Positions 1 through 12,861 of a DNA stretch of 64,000 nucleotides are shown here, one piece after another; the first letter of the stretch is position 1, and each line of letters opens with the position of its first letter. This DNA comes from Siphlonurus alternatus (Eukaryota; Arthropoda; Insecta; Ephemeroptera; Siphlonuridae), in contig OX463784.1 of assembly GCA_949825025.1 (NCBI GenBank), positions 7,757,431 through 7,821,430 of the forward strand. The letters run 5' to 3'. A program made the translations under genes and the position numbers. The notes under the pieces are model-generated. The model saw only the letters and a list, made by a program, of their open reading frames with translations, was not told where the DNA came from and ran no database searches.

Positions 1-1580
1 ATAAAAACTTTAAGCATGTAATTTCTTCTGCTCTAAAATGTTTAAGTGTAAAATTCCATCAACAGTCTTTTTTTAATGAAAGTTTCGTTAAATAAAAATA
101 AAGACTACATTACTTATTAACCGGCACTCCCATCGGCTCAATAAAGATAATCAACTTCGTTTATTTTTCTTTAACAAAATGCCTCAAGATATTAAACACA
201 ATAAAAAAATTAGTGTAAAGCTCAAGTCATCTGATATTAACTACATTACATGTTGCTAACATTAATTTTTTAAAGTGCTGCGTTTATTTACCTAAAATAA
301 TGAAATATTGGGTGTAATATGTTTAAAAATTAAAACAAATAAACTAAGGAGAACATTTCAGATACCGCATGCAAAAGATATATATTTTATGTAATATACT
401 ATAGTTTTAGACAATGGAGGGATATAAAAAACGTGCTACAATAATCGCTCTATTTCACTATATACCAACAATTAAGTGGCACTTGTTTAAAATATTGAAA
501 TTTCTGTCACTCGATCATTTCATTTTCAATGTATAATTTTCTTTAAATTTTTTAAAAAAATATTGCAAATTTAGTCAATAATAAATTTATATATTATGTA
601 TGTTTAGATTTTTTTATTTATAGGCTATAATTTCGGCTATTAATTGTGAAATTTTTATGTCCTTTACACATCTCAAAATAGCACAAACTTTACCCCTGTA
701 ACTTCAAGAAAATAAAAACGATGCAGATTTGTAATTTTTGGGATATATATATTAAGATCACCCAAGGATTCGGTTGTAAAAAATATCAAATTCTCCACTC
801 TCCGCTCCTTATTTCTCCAATGGCTAGCAGCAGAGCAAAGGTACCATTTGTTGGGTCCCGAGGCATGCATTATCATGCAAAAATTGCAAGAATAATCAAA
901 TTCTATATATATGACAGTTATTTTTGTTTAACTTCTTTCTAGTAAATTATATCATGGTACATTCGCACTTGACAAAGACCACGTTTAAGTGTCGATTTTA
1001 ATATTTATATTTTAATTTACAAATTCTAAATATTTTATTTGGTCAATTTGTTTATTTCACCAATATATTTAACAATTACAATAATTGACAGAGGTGAAAT
1101 GCATTATTGAGCACCAGGACACAGCAAGTGCATGGTAAAATATCAAATTACTAACATTTATATAAAATTAAAATATATAGCAACAACAATAACAAGAGAA
1201 CCTCATATTTTTTTTTATTCGAATATTTAAGTCGAGACTTAATTAAATGAATTTAAATGCATGTGGTGTGACAGTCTGATGTCTTAAAGCTTTATGAATG
1301 CACCCGTTCTCATATCTTGCACGATTTAGGACCTTCTACATTGAATCCCAAATCTTTAATCCGCAATGAAATTTGATACGGACGTCATCTCCCTGACACG
1401 TGACTTGGTCCATACATGTTCTTACCTGAACACACCTGTCTGTTGTGACGTCAAGGTCGTTTATACCTGAACGTTAAGTAATATTTAAATATCTACGGTC
1501 CAGATATTATGTTGTCAACATGCACGCAATGATAGAAATTCCGGTGAGATGCGCCGGGATCGAGCATAGAGAGATATAAT
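1..1580. other. AT-rich non-coding stretch
   Basis: No open frame with protein-like composition, no splice-bounded exon and no clear inverted repeat was seen on either strand. The only texture is short A/T runs and one modestly GC-richer patch around 1370-1470 with two GACGTCA-type motifs. Confidence 0.6.
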
Positions 1581-1743
<163 letters not shown>

Positions 1744-2332
1744 ATGAATATGGTAAATATTTTTAATGATTTCTTCAATTTTTTTTTAAAAAAAAATTCG
1801 TTTCTCAATTTAAAAAAGAAGTCGCCAAATGCAGTCAAATAATGAATGTTTGTTCATTTGATGATATTATTTGACGTCTCTGGCCAAACATTTATCTTAG
1901 AGTCAGGAATTCACATTACTTTTTATAATTTTTAAATTGATACTGGAATGTACTATATAAATATATAACAGAAGTATTTTCAAATTTTTTAAATTTTATG
2001 TCTCAAATTATAAATACTTGAGAAAATTGTTTAACTTTATTTTCAGAAATAATATTAACTTTATTATAAAGATTTTTCTAACAGAATTTTAGGAATTTCT
2101 CTAAAAACATATTATTTTCTTACGTCTGTTATAAACTTCTATTTAAGTTTTATTTTAGTAAGGATTACCGATTACTAATTTTTTCAGATTTTTTTTTATC
2201 AATATTTTACATATTTTTCTCGCTTTTAAGAAGTTGGGGGACGTTTTGAGCCTCTTTTCCCTCTGCCCTATATTATATAGTTCAGTGCCTCTGCCTTAGT
2301 AATGTTATAGGGTTATGCATTCGTTTTATTAA

Positions 2333-2782
2333 GGCTTAACCTGAGAAATTTGTACGAAAAATTCGCTACAACAGATTTTCTTCAAATTAATTTGGTGGAC
2401 TCACAACAATCGTCAAATTAGCTCTGAATTTTTTCGGAATTTTTTAACCGTTGGTTTAATTATAATTAATTTATTTAAATGAGAATTTTGTATCCTTCCA
2501 ATGTTAAATTTGTTAATTAGCATTGCAAAAAAACTATACAACAGATTCTTTTACTTTTTTTATTTACTAAAACCTAATTTTTTGGACTATTTTTCTGAAT
2601 TGTTTTCATATATTTTGAACCGTGGCGATGATCGTTTCCTATATGTGATGAGAAATGTGGCAACGTTCTCAAGGACTGTTGTCACCACCCCCTCCTAAAA
2701 ATTTATGCGCATTCCAATGCAAACAGTGTTGCCACTATAGCCACGCCTCTTGACCTTGACAGACAAATTCTCAGGTTATACC
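2333..2782 (-). mobile_element. TTAA-flanked non-autonomous element, family E copy 1
   Basis: This element of about 450 bp is repeated at 31.25 and 38.78 kb in the opposite orientation. Its ends are imperfect inverted repeats (GGCTTAACCTGAGAA and GGTATAACCTGAGAA). TTAA lies directly outside both ends, which suggests a piggyBac- or Kolobok-type target duplication. It has no coding capacity. Confidence 0.8.
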
Positions 2783-2873
2783 TTAATATGAACATTACAC
2801 TCTAGTATATATATAAGTAGAAACCTAGTAACTATATATATATATAGCAAATTCACTTTTGTTCCAGTGCACA

Positions 2874-3076
2874 TGGATTCACATGGCGATTTTTATCATG
2901 CTACGCGACGCAAATAATGCGCACTTGCTGTGACATTCATTGGCGGCCATATTTGGCGATTAAAAGAGAAGGAGCATCGTAATTAACGCGATTACCGGCG
3001 AATTCGCCGCCGCATAGGATTTCACAGCTTTTACGTCAAAATCGCGTCGCATCGCCGTTGTCGCCATCTGAATCCA
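2874..3076. mobile_element. Small MITE with TGGATTCA ends
   Basis: The outer arms read TGGATTCAcATGGCGA on the left and the reverse complement with one mismatch on the right. A second inverted block (GCGACGC) lies inside. The roughly 200 bp between are clearly GC-richer than the surroundings and non-coding. No convincing target duplication was seen. Confidence 0.55.
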
Positions 3077-3209
3077 ACTTTACTCTTTAAAAGATGTAAA
3101 AAATAAATTAAATATTCATAAACAATTTTTACTTTTCAATTATTTACAGTCTACTTTTCCATAAAGCAAGGACCAAAACTTGTAAGATGAAATGAAATAC
3201 GGTAGACTC

Positions 3210-3375
3210 TCATCAAAACTGGTGCACGTTTCTGCGAGCCTCACGCCTCTGATGGGCTGCGGTGATACGGCACGCTTTGCTGTTGTCACTCTCGTATAGA
3301 AAAAGTCAACAGTCTGGGATATTTTAGTCCGCGAGGTTTTGAGTTTGAATCCTGGTGGTGTCATTTTTTATTTTT
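3210..3375 (+). other. Possible tRNA-derived SINE remnant
   Basis: The segment ends with a B-box-like GAGTTTGAATCC followed by a T-rich run, as in a Pol III transcript end. A GC-richer block lies 5' of it. I cannot fold a full tRNA head, so this is a weak call; it could be unrelated unique sequence. Confidence 0.22.
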
Positions 3376-4355
3376 TAATGAAATTCTATGTATAACGGTC
3401 GTCTTAATTAAAACATGCTTTTATTTATAGTTATAAAAAAATGAAAATATATAGACTTTATTTATTTTAATTATATTATAAAGAACATTTTTTGACAAGA
3501 TTGAATTAAAAATTAATTTGTTTTCTTAGTGTAAAAATATTGATTAGTTTTGTTTATTATTATTGCCTATGGTATTTATTATTATGTATTTCGAGAGGAA
3601 AAAATTCAGTGTACTGTATATGTAATGTGAATTATGTTTAATTTTCTAAGTTTGATAGATTTTAAGATTTTTTTTTTTTTTCATCCTACAAATTTGAAGT
3701 GAACTAAAATTAAATCACTTTTAAAATAACTTAATTTATTAATAATTATTTAAGCTAATTACTTAACTTAAAAGAATATTCAACAACTTCCTCAAGTCGT
3801 CAAATTAATAAAAACAAACAATTAACATGTATACTATTTAAAGCCTATAACAGGCTAATATATAATACTATAATATAATAATAACTTATAAAACTATTTT
3901 TGTATAGATTATGTTTCTGAAACTCAATTCATGTTTTCTGTTATTGTAACATGATAAAAGCAATTAGTAATAATTTTGATTGCAAGACTTAAAGAGGCTT
4001 GAAGCTATTTGACACAAACAAAGCCAACATTTGCTAAACGTTTATACCTTTGTCTCCAACGAAGCTCCAGGCTAACACTTTGCAATTAAGAACCATGTCA
4101 ATTGGACTGGGAAAAGTTCAATTTAACTAATTAATAACTTAGTACTTGTGTAAAAAAATGGCGTGATATTTGTGTTTTCAAATCATCGAATCATTTTATT
4201 TTTAAATTAGATTTTTGCATTAGTTAATTTGCAAACTGTTGTTTGCGTAAAATTATACGTTATAACTGATTGGAAAAACTCTTTAATTATATTTATATGT
4301 TAAAAAAGTAAAATAATATAATGATAATAGAGAATAAAATATTATATATTTAAGT
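3376..4355. other. AT-rich non-coding stretch
   Basis: No exon-like frame, inverted repeat or recognised repeat was found by eye. Confidence 0.55.
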
Positions 4356-4447
4356 ATAGTGATGATTGTTAGGCTATATATAGTATCCATTTTCAATTAT
4401 TATAGTGATGATTGTTAGGCTATATATATATAGTATCCATTTTCAAT
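4356..4447. repeat. 46-bp tandem duplication
   Basis: A unit containing AGTGATGATTGTTAGGC and TAGTATCCATTTTCAATTAT occurs twice in tandem with about 46-bp period. The second copy has two extra TA dinucleotides. Near-identity implies a recent duplication. Confidence 0.9.
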
Positions 4448-4810
4448 TATTTATTGTGAATAAATAATATGTATAATTATTGTTAAATTGACTTGATCCA
4501 AGCATGCTATAGTCTATAATCAAATTGTAAATGATAGTTATCTTTATATTAAAGGGTGTGAAGTTCACTCAATATATTTCTAACTTGGATCGAATTTTAA
4601 CGTTTATAAATAACTAATAACATGATTAATGACTTACAAAAGATGATAGAACACCTAAAGTTATATTATAGAGAATAGAATCGCTTCTGTATATATATAA
4701 CAATTTGGTGAATGATTCTTCTAATTAATTATAATCACTTCGTTATATTAGTTAAATTAGGGTTTATATGTTAAATAAAGTATCCACTATAAACATGTTA
4801 TAATATTTTA

Positions 4811-5087
4811 GTGAAAATTTCTCGATTTTAATAATTCTATATTTTACGTACACCACGAATTTTACACCTGCTTTGTTTGTAGGCGTTATAGTCTATGGAG
4901 GCGTTGTTGAACCAAAATACTTTTGATATACTCAGTGCTCCATAACCTCATGCAACTATACTATACAAAATTACAAATCTGCATCTCTCTGTCTATTGAA
5001 GCTGCAGTTCTAGCAAGTGAGGCAGGGGTAACGTTCGTGGTGTCCAGAGATGTACATAAAATATTTTAAATCGAGAAATTTTCATTT
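4811..5087. mobile_element. Foldback MITE, about 280 bp
   Basis: The termini are inverted over about 55 bp: GTGAAAATTTCTCGATTT near 4811 faces its complement near 5087, and ACACCACGAA recurs inverted further in. Part of the same sequence, in reverse orientation, flanks the giant foldback at 15.05 and 17.15 kb. It is therefore a dispersed family. Confidence 0.75.
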
Positions 5088-7150
5088 TCATTTCTCTCTT
5101 TGCTTGAGTCATCGGTATGTCAAAATTCAATGGATTTGATTGGAATTAATTGGTGTCCTATAGTTTAGACTTTAATTATTTGCATAATTTATTCATCGGT
5201 TAAATTGTAAAAAAAAAGTCAGAATTATCAAAGTCTCATAAAAATTGATATTGTCTTCTGCATTATATTCGTAAAATTTGGTATTTAGAATTAAGTCCAT
5301 AAAAAAAAATTTACTGACAAATTTATAGATTTTGATCTAGTATTTGAATTTTATATCAAATTTAACACTTTTAAATTTTCAAAGCCAATATCTATATTCA
5401 AAATTTTTGTGAGTATGCCGTAGGTCTTAAAATGCATATTGGATTAATTTCAGTTGATTGAGATCTCGGAATCGGCCCCCTTGATTTAAATGAGGAATAA
5501 GACTTACAGGGGGACACTAAACTTGGGTGCCATAAATTCTTAATTTTATACCAGTTTTGTAAAAACTGAGGTAGAAGTTCAACATTATGGTCTTATAGAT
5601 GGACACCAAAAATAGAGCTGTTGTTAGAAAACTGGCAAATTAAATTTGCTCAAACCATAAGCGATTACATTTCAGAACATTCTCGAATTTTTAAAATTTA
5701 TTTTCTTCAATTGCTTCTTACAGAAATATTTTACGACTCCGAAATAACTAATAACAATAAACATTAAGAATTAATATTTTAATTATTGATATAATAGTTA
5801 TAAAAAAAAGTTAAAATATTTTCAACTTCATCAGATTGTATAGATTGATACGATTTTTATATCAAAATCCTGTCCTTTTCTCTTGAAAATCTCTTCCATA
5901 GACGACCATTTAATTTAATATTTTACAGTGTAATTGATTTAGCTACTTTAGAAGTCTAATCTAATTACTTATAAACTTCTAATTCCACTCGAGTCTCTTT
6001 GAAGATTAACTTTAGAAAAGTCTGTCATTTAATTTAAAGTGATTAAATATAAAATAAATTTAATTTAAATGTAATTTTAACTCGTCTAATATTTCTTAAA
6101 GTGTAAAGTACTTCAGTTCAATTCTTTCACGACTAACCTCCTTAATTACACCATTAATTTACCATAATATTACATTAAAAAAAACATCTCTGCAGTTTTT
6201 TTATGAGATTAAAAATACGATATTATATAAAATTTAAATATTTTTTAATTAAAATTTATCTTTTAAAATTATAACAAAAGAATAATTTTTTTACACTTTA
6301 AATCTTTTTTTTTATTACATCTTAAAATTGCTCTATTTTATTTTCTTGCTATAAAATTTAAAAGCAATAAAATGCTATTACAAAACAATTTTTCTTATAA
6401 CTTTTTTCATTTACACAATGCACATTAAAATAAGCTTAAATTTTATATCTTTATTAAATGTAATTTATATTAAAAAAACATTTTAGATGTCATTCAAGTT
6501 CATTTCTTCTTTCTCTTTTTTTCTCTCTCACCTATCCAAATACGGTACTAACTTACATATTGTATTTTGTAACTTAGTGACAACATAAAATAATGTTATG
6601 TATATATTTTAGATACGGTTGTATAGACGGATATATAAAACATATGTTGTGTATAGGTTCTCACCTGATATTGGTAAAACACAGAAGAATGCGAAAATGA
6701 TGAAAATACCGGAGATCACAGGTTTAGTTTCCCATAAAAAAATCTTCTCTTTTATCGAAATCATTTTTTATATAATATATATAATATTAAGTCCGAGCAC
6801 AAGAGATGTTGATTGCCCGGGAGGCGCGGGCTCACTAGCCGGTATTTTGCTCCTGCCAGCTTCCGTGCTCGCATCCTCCTACTCTTTCTCTTTTTACCCC
6901 CCTCTCTCCTGCGCGTGGCTGCTACACAGAAAGAGAGTGGGAGTAGAAAAGTTCTTTGACCAAAAGGTGACGTTTTTCAAAAAGGTCACCTGCTGGATCA
7001 AAATACATGTTATTTATTTCAATGTCAATCAAATTCGACTTTTTTATCTTTGTAATTTCTTTTATATATTTTTTGAGTAAAAAAAGTTTTTTTGAATGAA
7101 ATATTGCAGTTCTATATTCAAGTTGATGCATTGTCATTTTTATTTTGATA
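5088..7150. other. Non-coding stretch with one GC-rich patch
   Basis: The region is mostly very AT-rich and unremarkable. A patch at about 6790-6960 is much GC-richer, starts with GTCCGAGCACAAGAGATG and may be an unrecognised repeat. The 153-residue frame across it has no protein-family signature and is treated as chance. Confidence 0.5.
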
Positions 7151-7164
7151 TAATTTGATATAAT

Positions 7165-8575
7165 TTGGGCCCAATATTATTCTTATTGTATGTAAATGAC
7201 CTTCCAGATATTTGCCTTTTATATAAATCCGATCCAACTTTGTTTGCCGATGATACCAGTATTAAAATTTCAGCCGAAAATAACGAGTCACTTGCATGTA
7301 AGATAAATCATACTATCCCTCATATAGAGCAATGGTTCTCAAATAATGGTTTGTCAATGAATAAAAATAAAACGGAAGTCATTGTGTTCCAAACTATACA
7401 AAATAAGACACCTTTTACAGAAATAATTAATATAAACAATACAAGCATTGAAATAAAAGATAATGATAAATTTTTGGGATTGTATGTTGATAATAATTTA
7501 AGATGGGTTAATCATATTGATCACCTGAGAAATAAGCTCGCTAGCACAATTTTTGCATTAGATGAATTGAAAAATATTTGTGATATAAATAGACAATAAT
7601 GGTTGCATTTTTTTATTTCATAATTAGAAAATATACATTAAATTAAGCTTTTCTGAATTTTTTTCAGATTTTTTGGAGTGCGGGAACTAATTTTAAAAAA
7701 ATATTTAAAATGTCTGAATTTGGGTGGTACACCTGATGGGACAACCGTGACGTCATCGACAGCCAATCACAGCAGCCGTGACATCATCAACAGCCAATCA
7801 CAGCACGACAAATGACGTCACGGTTGTCCCATCAGGTGTACCACCCAAATTCAGGTATTTTAAATATTTTTTTAAAATTAGTTCCCGCACTCCAAAAAAT
7901 CCGAAAAAATTCAGAAAAGCATAATTTTAGGTATATTTTCTAATTATGAAATAAAAAAATGCAACCATTATTGTCTATTGTTTGAAAACTCTCTATTTTG
8001 CAAATTTTCATTCTCATATGAGGTATGGTATAATGTTCTGGGGAAATTCAAAAGACTCTGTATTTTTATACTGCAAAAGAAAGCAATAAGAACTATGTAT
8101 AACATAAAAAAACGTGAGACATGTTCTACTAAATTTTCAGAGGAAGGAATATTACCACTACCTTGCCAATTCATTCTGGAATGTGTATGTTTTGCTAGAA
8201 AACAATATGATGAATATTTTAATGTAAAAAAAAAATACAATTATCAGACAAGAAATAAAAATTTAATAATAACTCCATCAATTTGCAAGCTGGAACTTTG
8301 TAATAAAGGACCCCTCGCAATATGTATTAGATTGTATAATAAGTTACCACTTTGTGTAAAAGAAATTACAAATTACAGGGATTTTAAATATTCTGTGAAA
8401 ATGTTACTTAATGATTGTGGTTTTTATAGTGTTAGTTCTTATTTACAGTTTAAGTTCTAATACACAAATTTTTGACGTGTCTAACCTTCATATTCAAAGT
8501 GCTTGCATTATCAATGTTTGTATTTGTATATGTGGAATTTGACGAATAAACCATTTGAATTTGAATTTGATCAAA
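7165..8575 (+). pseudogene. Decayed non-LTR retrotransposon (Jockey/CR1-like RT 3' part)
   Basis: The 5' piece (7165-7599) carries the second half of a reverse transcriptase: GPILFLLYVNDLP, then FADDTSI with the catalytic aspartate pair, then NKNKTEVIVF. The 3' piece (7979-8460) contains YGIMFWGNSK and, in another frame, the familiar carboxy-terminal block KGPLAICIRLYNKLP. A foldback MITE splits the two pieces, and a further one-base frame slip occurs near 8060. The element ends with a TTTGAA-type repeat tail at about 8550-8575, typical of these elements. It is 5'-truncated, with no endonuclease or ORF1 upstream. The clade is a guess from motif style; that it is a dead non-LTR RT is secure. 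Confidence 0.88.
7591..7976. mobile_element. AT-target foldback MITE, family B copy 1, inside RT
   Basis: The 386-bp element starts AGACAATAATGGTTGC and ends with the inverted complement, with arms of about 150 bp. The loop carries GTGACGTCATCGAC and ATGACGTCACGG. AT flanks both sides. Removing the element plus one AT joins the RT frame without a stop, ending DIN on the left and continuing CLKTLYFANFHSH on the right. A near-identical copy is at 49897-50281. Confidence 0.95.
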
Positions 8576-8647
8576 TAGTCAAATAATTATTGTTTGAATT
8601 AATTGAATTTGAAGTTATGTATATACATATTTTGTTATTTATATTTA

Positions 8648-8923
8648 TGTACCCGAGTTAAAATAAATTTCATCTTTTATTCGCTATTAAGCTCGCTCTC
8701 CTCGTCTAATTTCCTCTTTATTTTGCACCATTTTAGAGGAAAAAAGACGAGAGTACATATTTTTCCTCGTCTTGAGCATAAAATTTTAGAATATTGTCTC
8801 CATTTCATACTCACTTTGAGCGAATATGAAATAAGATGTGTTTTAGAGGTAAAAAAAAAAAAAAAAAAAAAGGGTTTAGATGTGTAAAAGATGAGTTAAA
8901 GAGGTAATTTTTCAACTATGGTA
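8648..8923 (+). repeat. Dispersed repeat family H, copy 1
   Basis: About 270 bp starting CCGAGTTAAAATAAATTT and containing GAGCATAAAATTTTAGAA and AAGATGTGTTTTAGAGG. It is clearly homologous to 21259-21522 in the CCDC174 intron. It is non-coding, and an A-run of about 20 interrupts this copy. Class unknown. Confidence 0.8.
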
Positions 8924-9094
8924 TATTATAGTTTTTTTTTTTTTTTAAGTACGAAATGTTTTAGAATTTGAAGTTTGTTTGCTAAATTTTCCTCTTATGT
9001 TTGAATTAGGTTTGAATACCTTAAAGCAGTATTTATTTATATATCTAAAATATAGTATAGTATATTTATCAGCCGTTTTAAGATGAATAAAGAA

Positions 9095-9233
9095 GGGACA
9101 TTCACAAAGCCCTAAGGCCACATTTAGGGCTCGATAATTTAAAGCCTGATTTCAGGCATGCTTTTTAGATCCAAAATTTCTGGTCTTAAATTATCGAGCC
9201 CTAAATGTGGCCTTAAGGCTTTGTGAATGCCTC
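9095..9233. mobile_element. Hairpin MITE family G, copy 1
   Basis: A compact hairpin of about 140 bp whose arms contain CATTCACAAAGCC and CTAAGGCCACATTTAGGGC facing their complements. A second copy is at 17877-18014. A longer relative with the same tip (TTCACAAAGC) is at 10829. Confidence 0.88.
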
Positions 9234-9567
9234 TTAGAATTTTAAAAAATTAGTATTTTGAATTCGAACAGATAAAACCTCTCAAGCGACAAATTAAAAC
9301 AAGTCTGGCTAGTCAGAAATGTAAAAAAAATTACATTTTATTGATATAGTTCTATATTCGTTTATGTATAATATGTAATACTGCATGCCAAAACGTATAA
9401 TATGCACATAGTATATAATTGACTCTCATTTGCTCATTACGCTTCATGATAATAGTGAATTGCTGTATCATTTAATATTTACTATAAAGTGAAGTTATCA
9501 TTAAAAGTTCTGACATTTTTTTTTAATGCCAAGCTATTTCTTTACGAAACTTTGTAATTTATATAAT

Positions 9568-9887
9568 GAGATATTAAAATGTGAAAATTTTAGTGGCTTA
9601 ATCAAAATAAGGGGTAAAAATATAATACTGTGAATTTTTTCAGATTTTTCTGAGATCGGGAACTATTTTTAAAAAATTATTGAAAGTCTATTTTATGACG
9701 TCACGGGCGGCACTGCCCTATCCTTTTTCTTAAGGAGTGCCGCCCGTGACGTCATCAAAATAGACTTTCAATAATTTTTTAAAAATAGTTCCCGCGCGGT
9801 CTCAGAAAAATCTGAAAAAATTCACAGTACCATATTTTTACACCTTCTTTCGATTAAGCCACTAAAATTTTCACATTCTAATATCTC
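9568..9887. mobile_element. AT-target foldback MITE, family C
   Basis: The outer arms are GAGATATTA plus TGTGAAAATTTTAGTGGC and their complement; AT flanks both ends. The inner arms carry the module shared with families A and B (TTTTTTCAGATTTTT, GGGAACTATTTTTAAAAA). The loop has ATGACGTCACGGGCGGCA facing its complement. Length 320 bp, non-coding. Confidence 0.92.
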
Positions 9888-10719
9888 ATTGAAAGTATCT
9901 TAATTTTAAATGAAACATCGACTTTCATCAGTTTTTTTTTTAATGTGTTTGTTTCTGCTGCTGACATTGTAAAATAAATTTGGATTGTATTTTATATATT
10001 TATTTATTTTTATACATTAAATCGTAACTTGATTTTTTAATAAGAAACATTAAAAAAATTTATTTCAATTAAAGTGTTATAAACAAAAAAAAAAAAAAAA
10101 AACGTATATTTCCATTAATATTTTATATTTATTTACAGTATGTGATTGCCTATTGTATTAAGTTTTGTTGATAAAAAACGTGTCGATAAATGTCACAATT
10201 TTCTGTATTTAAAATCAATAACCTACTTCTATTTCAGAAAATATACAGCTTGTAGCTTTCTTCGTATCGGAGTAAATATAGCTACCTTGTCATATTAGAG
10301 CAACAGAAAATCTTTATTATTGAGTTACTCACAATTGAGTCGATTATTTTTCTACCTCCATATCAAATACACAACTGTATTATATAATATAACATGTAGT
10401 AAAATTTTCAAATAAACGAATGTGTACAGTTAATGGTTTATTAAATTCGTCGTAAGACTTTATTAATATTTTTTCAATCGATCAACGATCAATATTATAG
10501 TGAACAATTTATTTCAACGCTAACTGCCTATTCAGTATTTATAAAGCACGTTAATAAAGTTTTCAATATTTGTTGACTGAAAAGGTCGCACATTGACATG
10601 CATGTCTCCTGAATTGACGGAGCTGCAACTTTAAAAGATATACAAATTTGAATATATCTAATTTGCGGAGAACGGAGAAAAGTTTCCTAAAAGTTCATCT
10701 CGTCTTTTTTGGATATAAT

Positions 10720-10823
10720 CGTCTCCATTTATCGTTGGTTTGACGTCACGAACCTTTGTCCTTTGTCCTCCAATACTATAATGGGAGGATCGCATGACGT
10801 CAAACCAAAGATAATCCGAGACG
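10720..10823. mobile_element. Short hairpin with paired TGACGTCA
   Basis: An inverted repeat of about 25 bp: CGTCTC, then TTGGTTTGACGTCA, facing TGACGTCAAACCAAAG, then GAGACG. The loop is about 45 bp. It abuts the next hairpin at 10829. Confidence 0.7.
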
Positions 10824-10828
10824 ACTAT

Positions 10829-11009
10829 GGGGGGCTTTCACAAAGCACTTTAACCCCCACTTTAGTCTCAATTTTTATCCCTGGTGCTAAACATGGTGCT
10901 AAACCAGGAGTTTAACATGGTTAGCCTCTGGTTTAGCACCTGGTTTAGCACCAAGGATAAAAACGGGGGCTAAAGTGGGGGGTTAAAGTGCTTTGTGAAT
11001 GTTCCCCAT
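10829..11009. mobile_element. Hairpin MITE related to family G
   Basis: The arms begin GGGGGCTTTCACAAAGCAC and end with GTGCTTTGTGAATGTTCCCC. The interior holds several nested GGTGCTAAACCA-type inverted blocks. The tip sequence matches family G, but the body differs. Confidence 0.85.
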
Positions 11010-11312
11010 ATATTTATTAAGCTGCATACTCCAACAAGCAGGGATAACGTATTAAAATTTCCGAGGGTCGCTTTATTATGGTAAATTTTTTATTACAATT
11101 TAACCAAAGTACGTACAGTAAAACGTGTGCTATAATTTGAGAAATGAACAAACTGCATGATTTTTAACCCCCATGTTCGGACAGAGGACCTTGAGTTATG
11201 CCAATTTTTCATAATATTTCTTTGAACCCTCTTCGGCCTATTCCTAATTCTAAAATCGTGCTCCAAAACACTGTGACTTCACTGTCATTCATATTTGAAT
11301 ATAAAATTTAAT

Positions 11313-11627
11313 GGAGTATCGACCTCAATTTTTGTTATTGCAGAAATGGATAGAGGGTGCAAAGTTATGCTACCCTGATTTTTTTCAGATTTTTTAGAGT
11401 TCGGGAACTATTTTTAAAAAATTATTGAAAGTTGTTTTTATGACGTCACGAGACGCTGCTCTTTAAGAAAAAGATAGGACTTGCCGCCGCGTGGCGTCAC
11501 AAAAAGAACTTTCAATCATTTTTTAAAAATACTTCCCGGGCTCTAAAAAATCTGAAAAAAATCAGGGTAGCATAACTTTTCACCCTCTATTCATTTCTGC
11601 AATAAAAAAAATTGAGGTCGATACTCC
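11313..11627. mobile_element. AT-target foldback MITE, family A copy 1
   Basis: The 315-bp element starts GGAGTATCGACCTCAA and ends with its complement, flanked by AT. The arms contain GAAATGGATAGAGGGTGCAA and TTTTTTCAGATTTTTTAGAG. The loop has ATGACGTCACGAGACG; the opposing copy has decayed to GTGGCGTCAC. Other copies: 12.26, 32.76, 46.9, 48.3, 53.5 and 61.9 kb. Confidence 0.95.
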
Positions 11628-11639
11628 ATTCATAGCAGG

Positions 11640-12255
11640 TAGCACAGGGAAAGTTGTTTTATTATCTTTCACCTTAACTTTGAGGGTGTCCGACGAATTA
11701 AAAAAATCTGAAAAAAATTAAAAATACAGAAATCGAGTTTCCCTATCCAAAAATGCAATACAAATTAATGGCAGTTGTCCTTTTCTTTTTAATATTTAAT
11801 CTCTTTACATGTCCCTCTTCATTTTAACACCTATTTGGTACCAAAATATGCTTTTTAACTTGCAGCAATTTTTTTACATTTCCCTCCACAAAGTTAACCA
11901 CCTGAGAGATCATCCTGCAGCTTCATTTTTCACCACGCCCTCTACTTACCTGTCAACGTTACCTTCGCTTACCTGCATTTTTAATTAATGTCCTGTCGAA
12001 ACATCACACGTAAAATATGGTGACATAAAAATAATAAATCAAACTTTTAATTTTACCTGTTGTCATTGCACGTATATAGTAATTAACATCATAAATTAAT
12101 ATAATATAATATTTTTATACAACGTTTGATTTTAAATTAATATATGCTTGTTTTTAATGAATTATTTATCAATATATAAAAAGATTGTACAGAATTGCTG
12201 TCAATATATTATATAAAATATATTAAATAATGTTTATGAATACGTGTCATATTAT
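11640..12255. other. Non-coding stretch
   Basis: AT-rich sequence with no gene signal and no clear inverted repeat. Confidence 0.5.
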
Positions 12256-12260
12256 GTTCA

Positions 12261-12614
12261 ATAGACCTCAAAATTTTTATTGATGCATAAATGGATAGAG
12301 GGTGCAAAGTTATGCTATTACTATGTTTTTTTGAAGATTTTTTATTTTTTAGAGTATGGGAACTATTTTTAAAATAATAAATGAATGAAAGTACTAAGAG
12401 AAGCGTCAAGAAGAGTGACGCCTCTCTTAATAAAAGGATATAGGACCTCAAAGGGGCGTGGGTTCAAACCCGACCTCGGTAAAACTTTTTCGATACTTCC
12501 TGGCTTCTTAAAAAAAAAAAAATAAAAAAAAAAAAAAAACAACATCTGAGTAACATAACTTTGCACCCTCTCTCTATCCATTTCTGTGATAAAAAATTTT
12601 GAGGTCGATACTCT
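12261..12614. mobile_element. Family A foldback copy 2, with tRNA-like loop
   Basis: This is a degraded copy whose left terminus has lost several bases (starts AGACCTCAAAATTTTT). The loop contains GTGGGTTCAAACCCGACCTC, which fits a tRNA T-arm/B box, followed by long A runs. The loop may therefore hold a captured SINE fragment rather than the family's usual loop. Confidence 0.75.
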
Positions 12615-12861
12615 AGATTGCTTATTTTTATTTTTTGGTGCACAGTTTTATAAATTATTATTTTAATATCAAAATAATAAAATATAAACAAATAGATTAC
12701 AAATTTCTTACGAACTCATTTAAAATAATTCGCTGCAATTGAAGACAACAGTAGAGTTAATTCGTTGGTTTCCACTCGAGAAAATGTCTAAATGAACCCT
12801 TGACATGTTGGGGTTGTAGCTAACCGAGCATCTCCGTTGTCATAGCAACCAAACGGGAGCC

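Noticed and set aside
6619..7080. 153-residue frame with hydrophobic stretches
   Set aside because: No family motif; composition follows local AT and GC patches, and it lacks splice or promoter support.
7591..7976. TA target duplication (mariner-like) for family B
   Set aside because: A TA model puts the RT out of frame with an immediate stop and disagrees with the empty sites at 51.3 and 57.25 kb; AT fits all.
12455..12482. Possible tRNA gene from GGGTTCAAACCC
   Set aside because: Only a T-arm-like hairpin is present; no acceptor or anticodon arm could be built, and it sits in a MITE loop.
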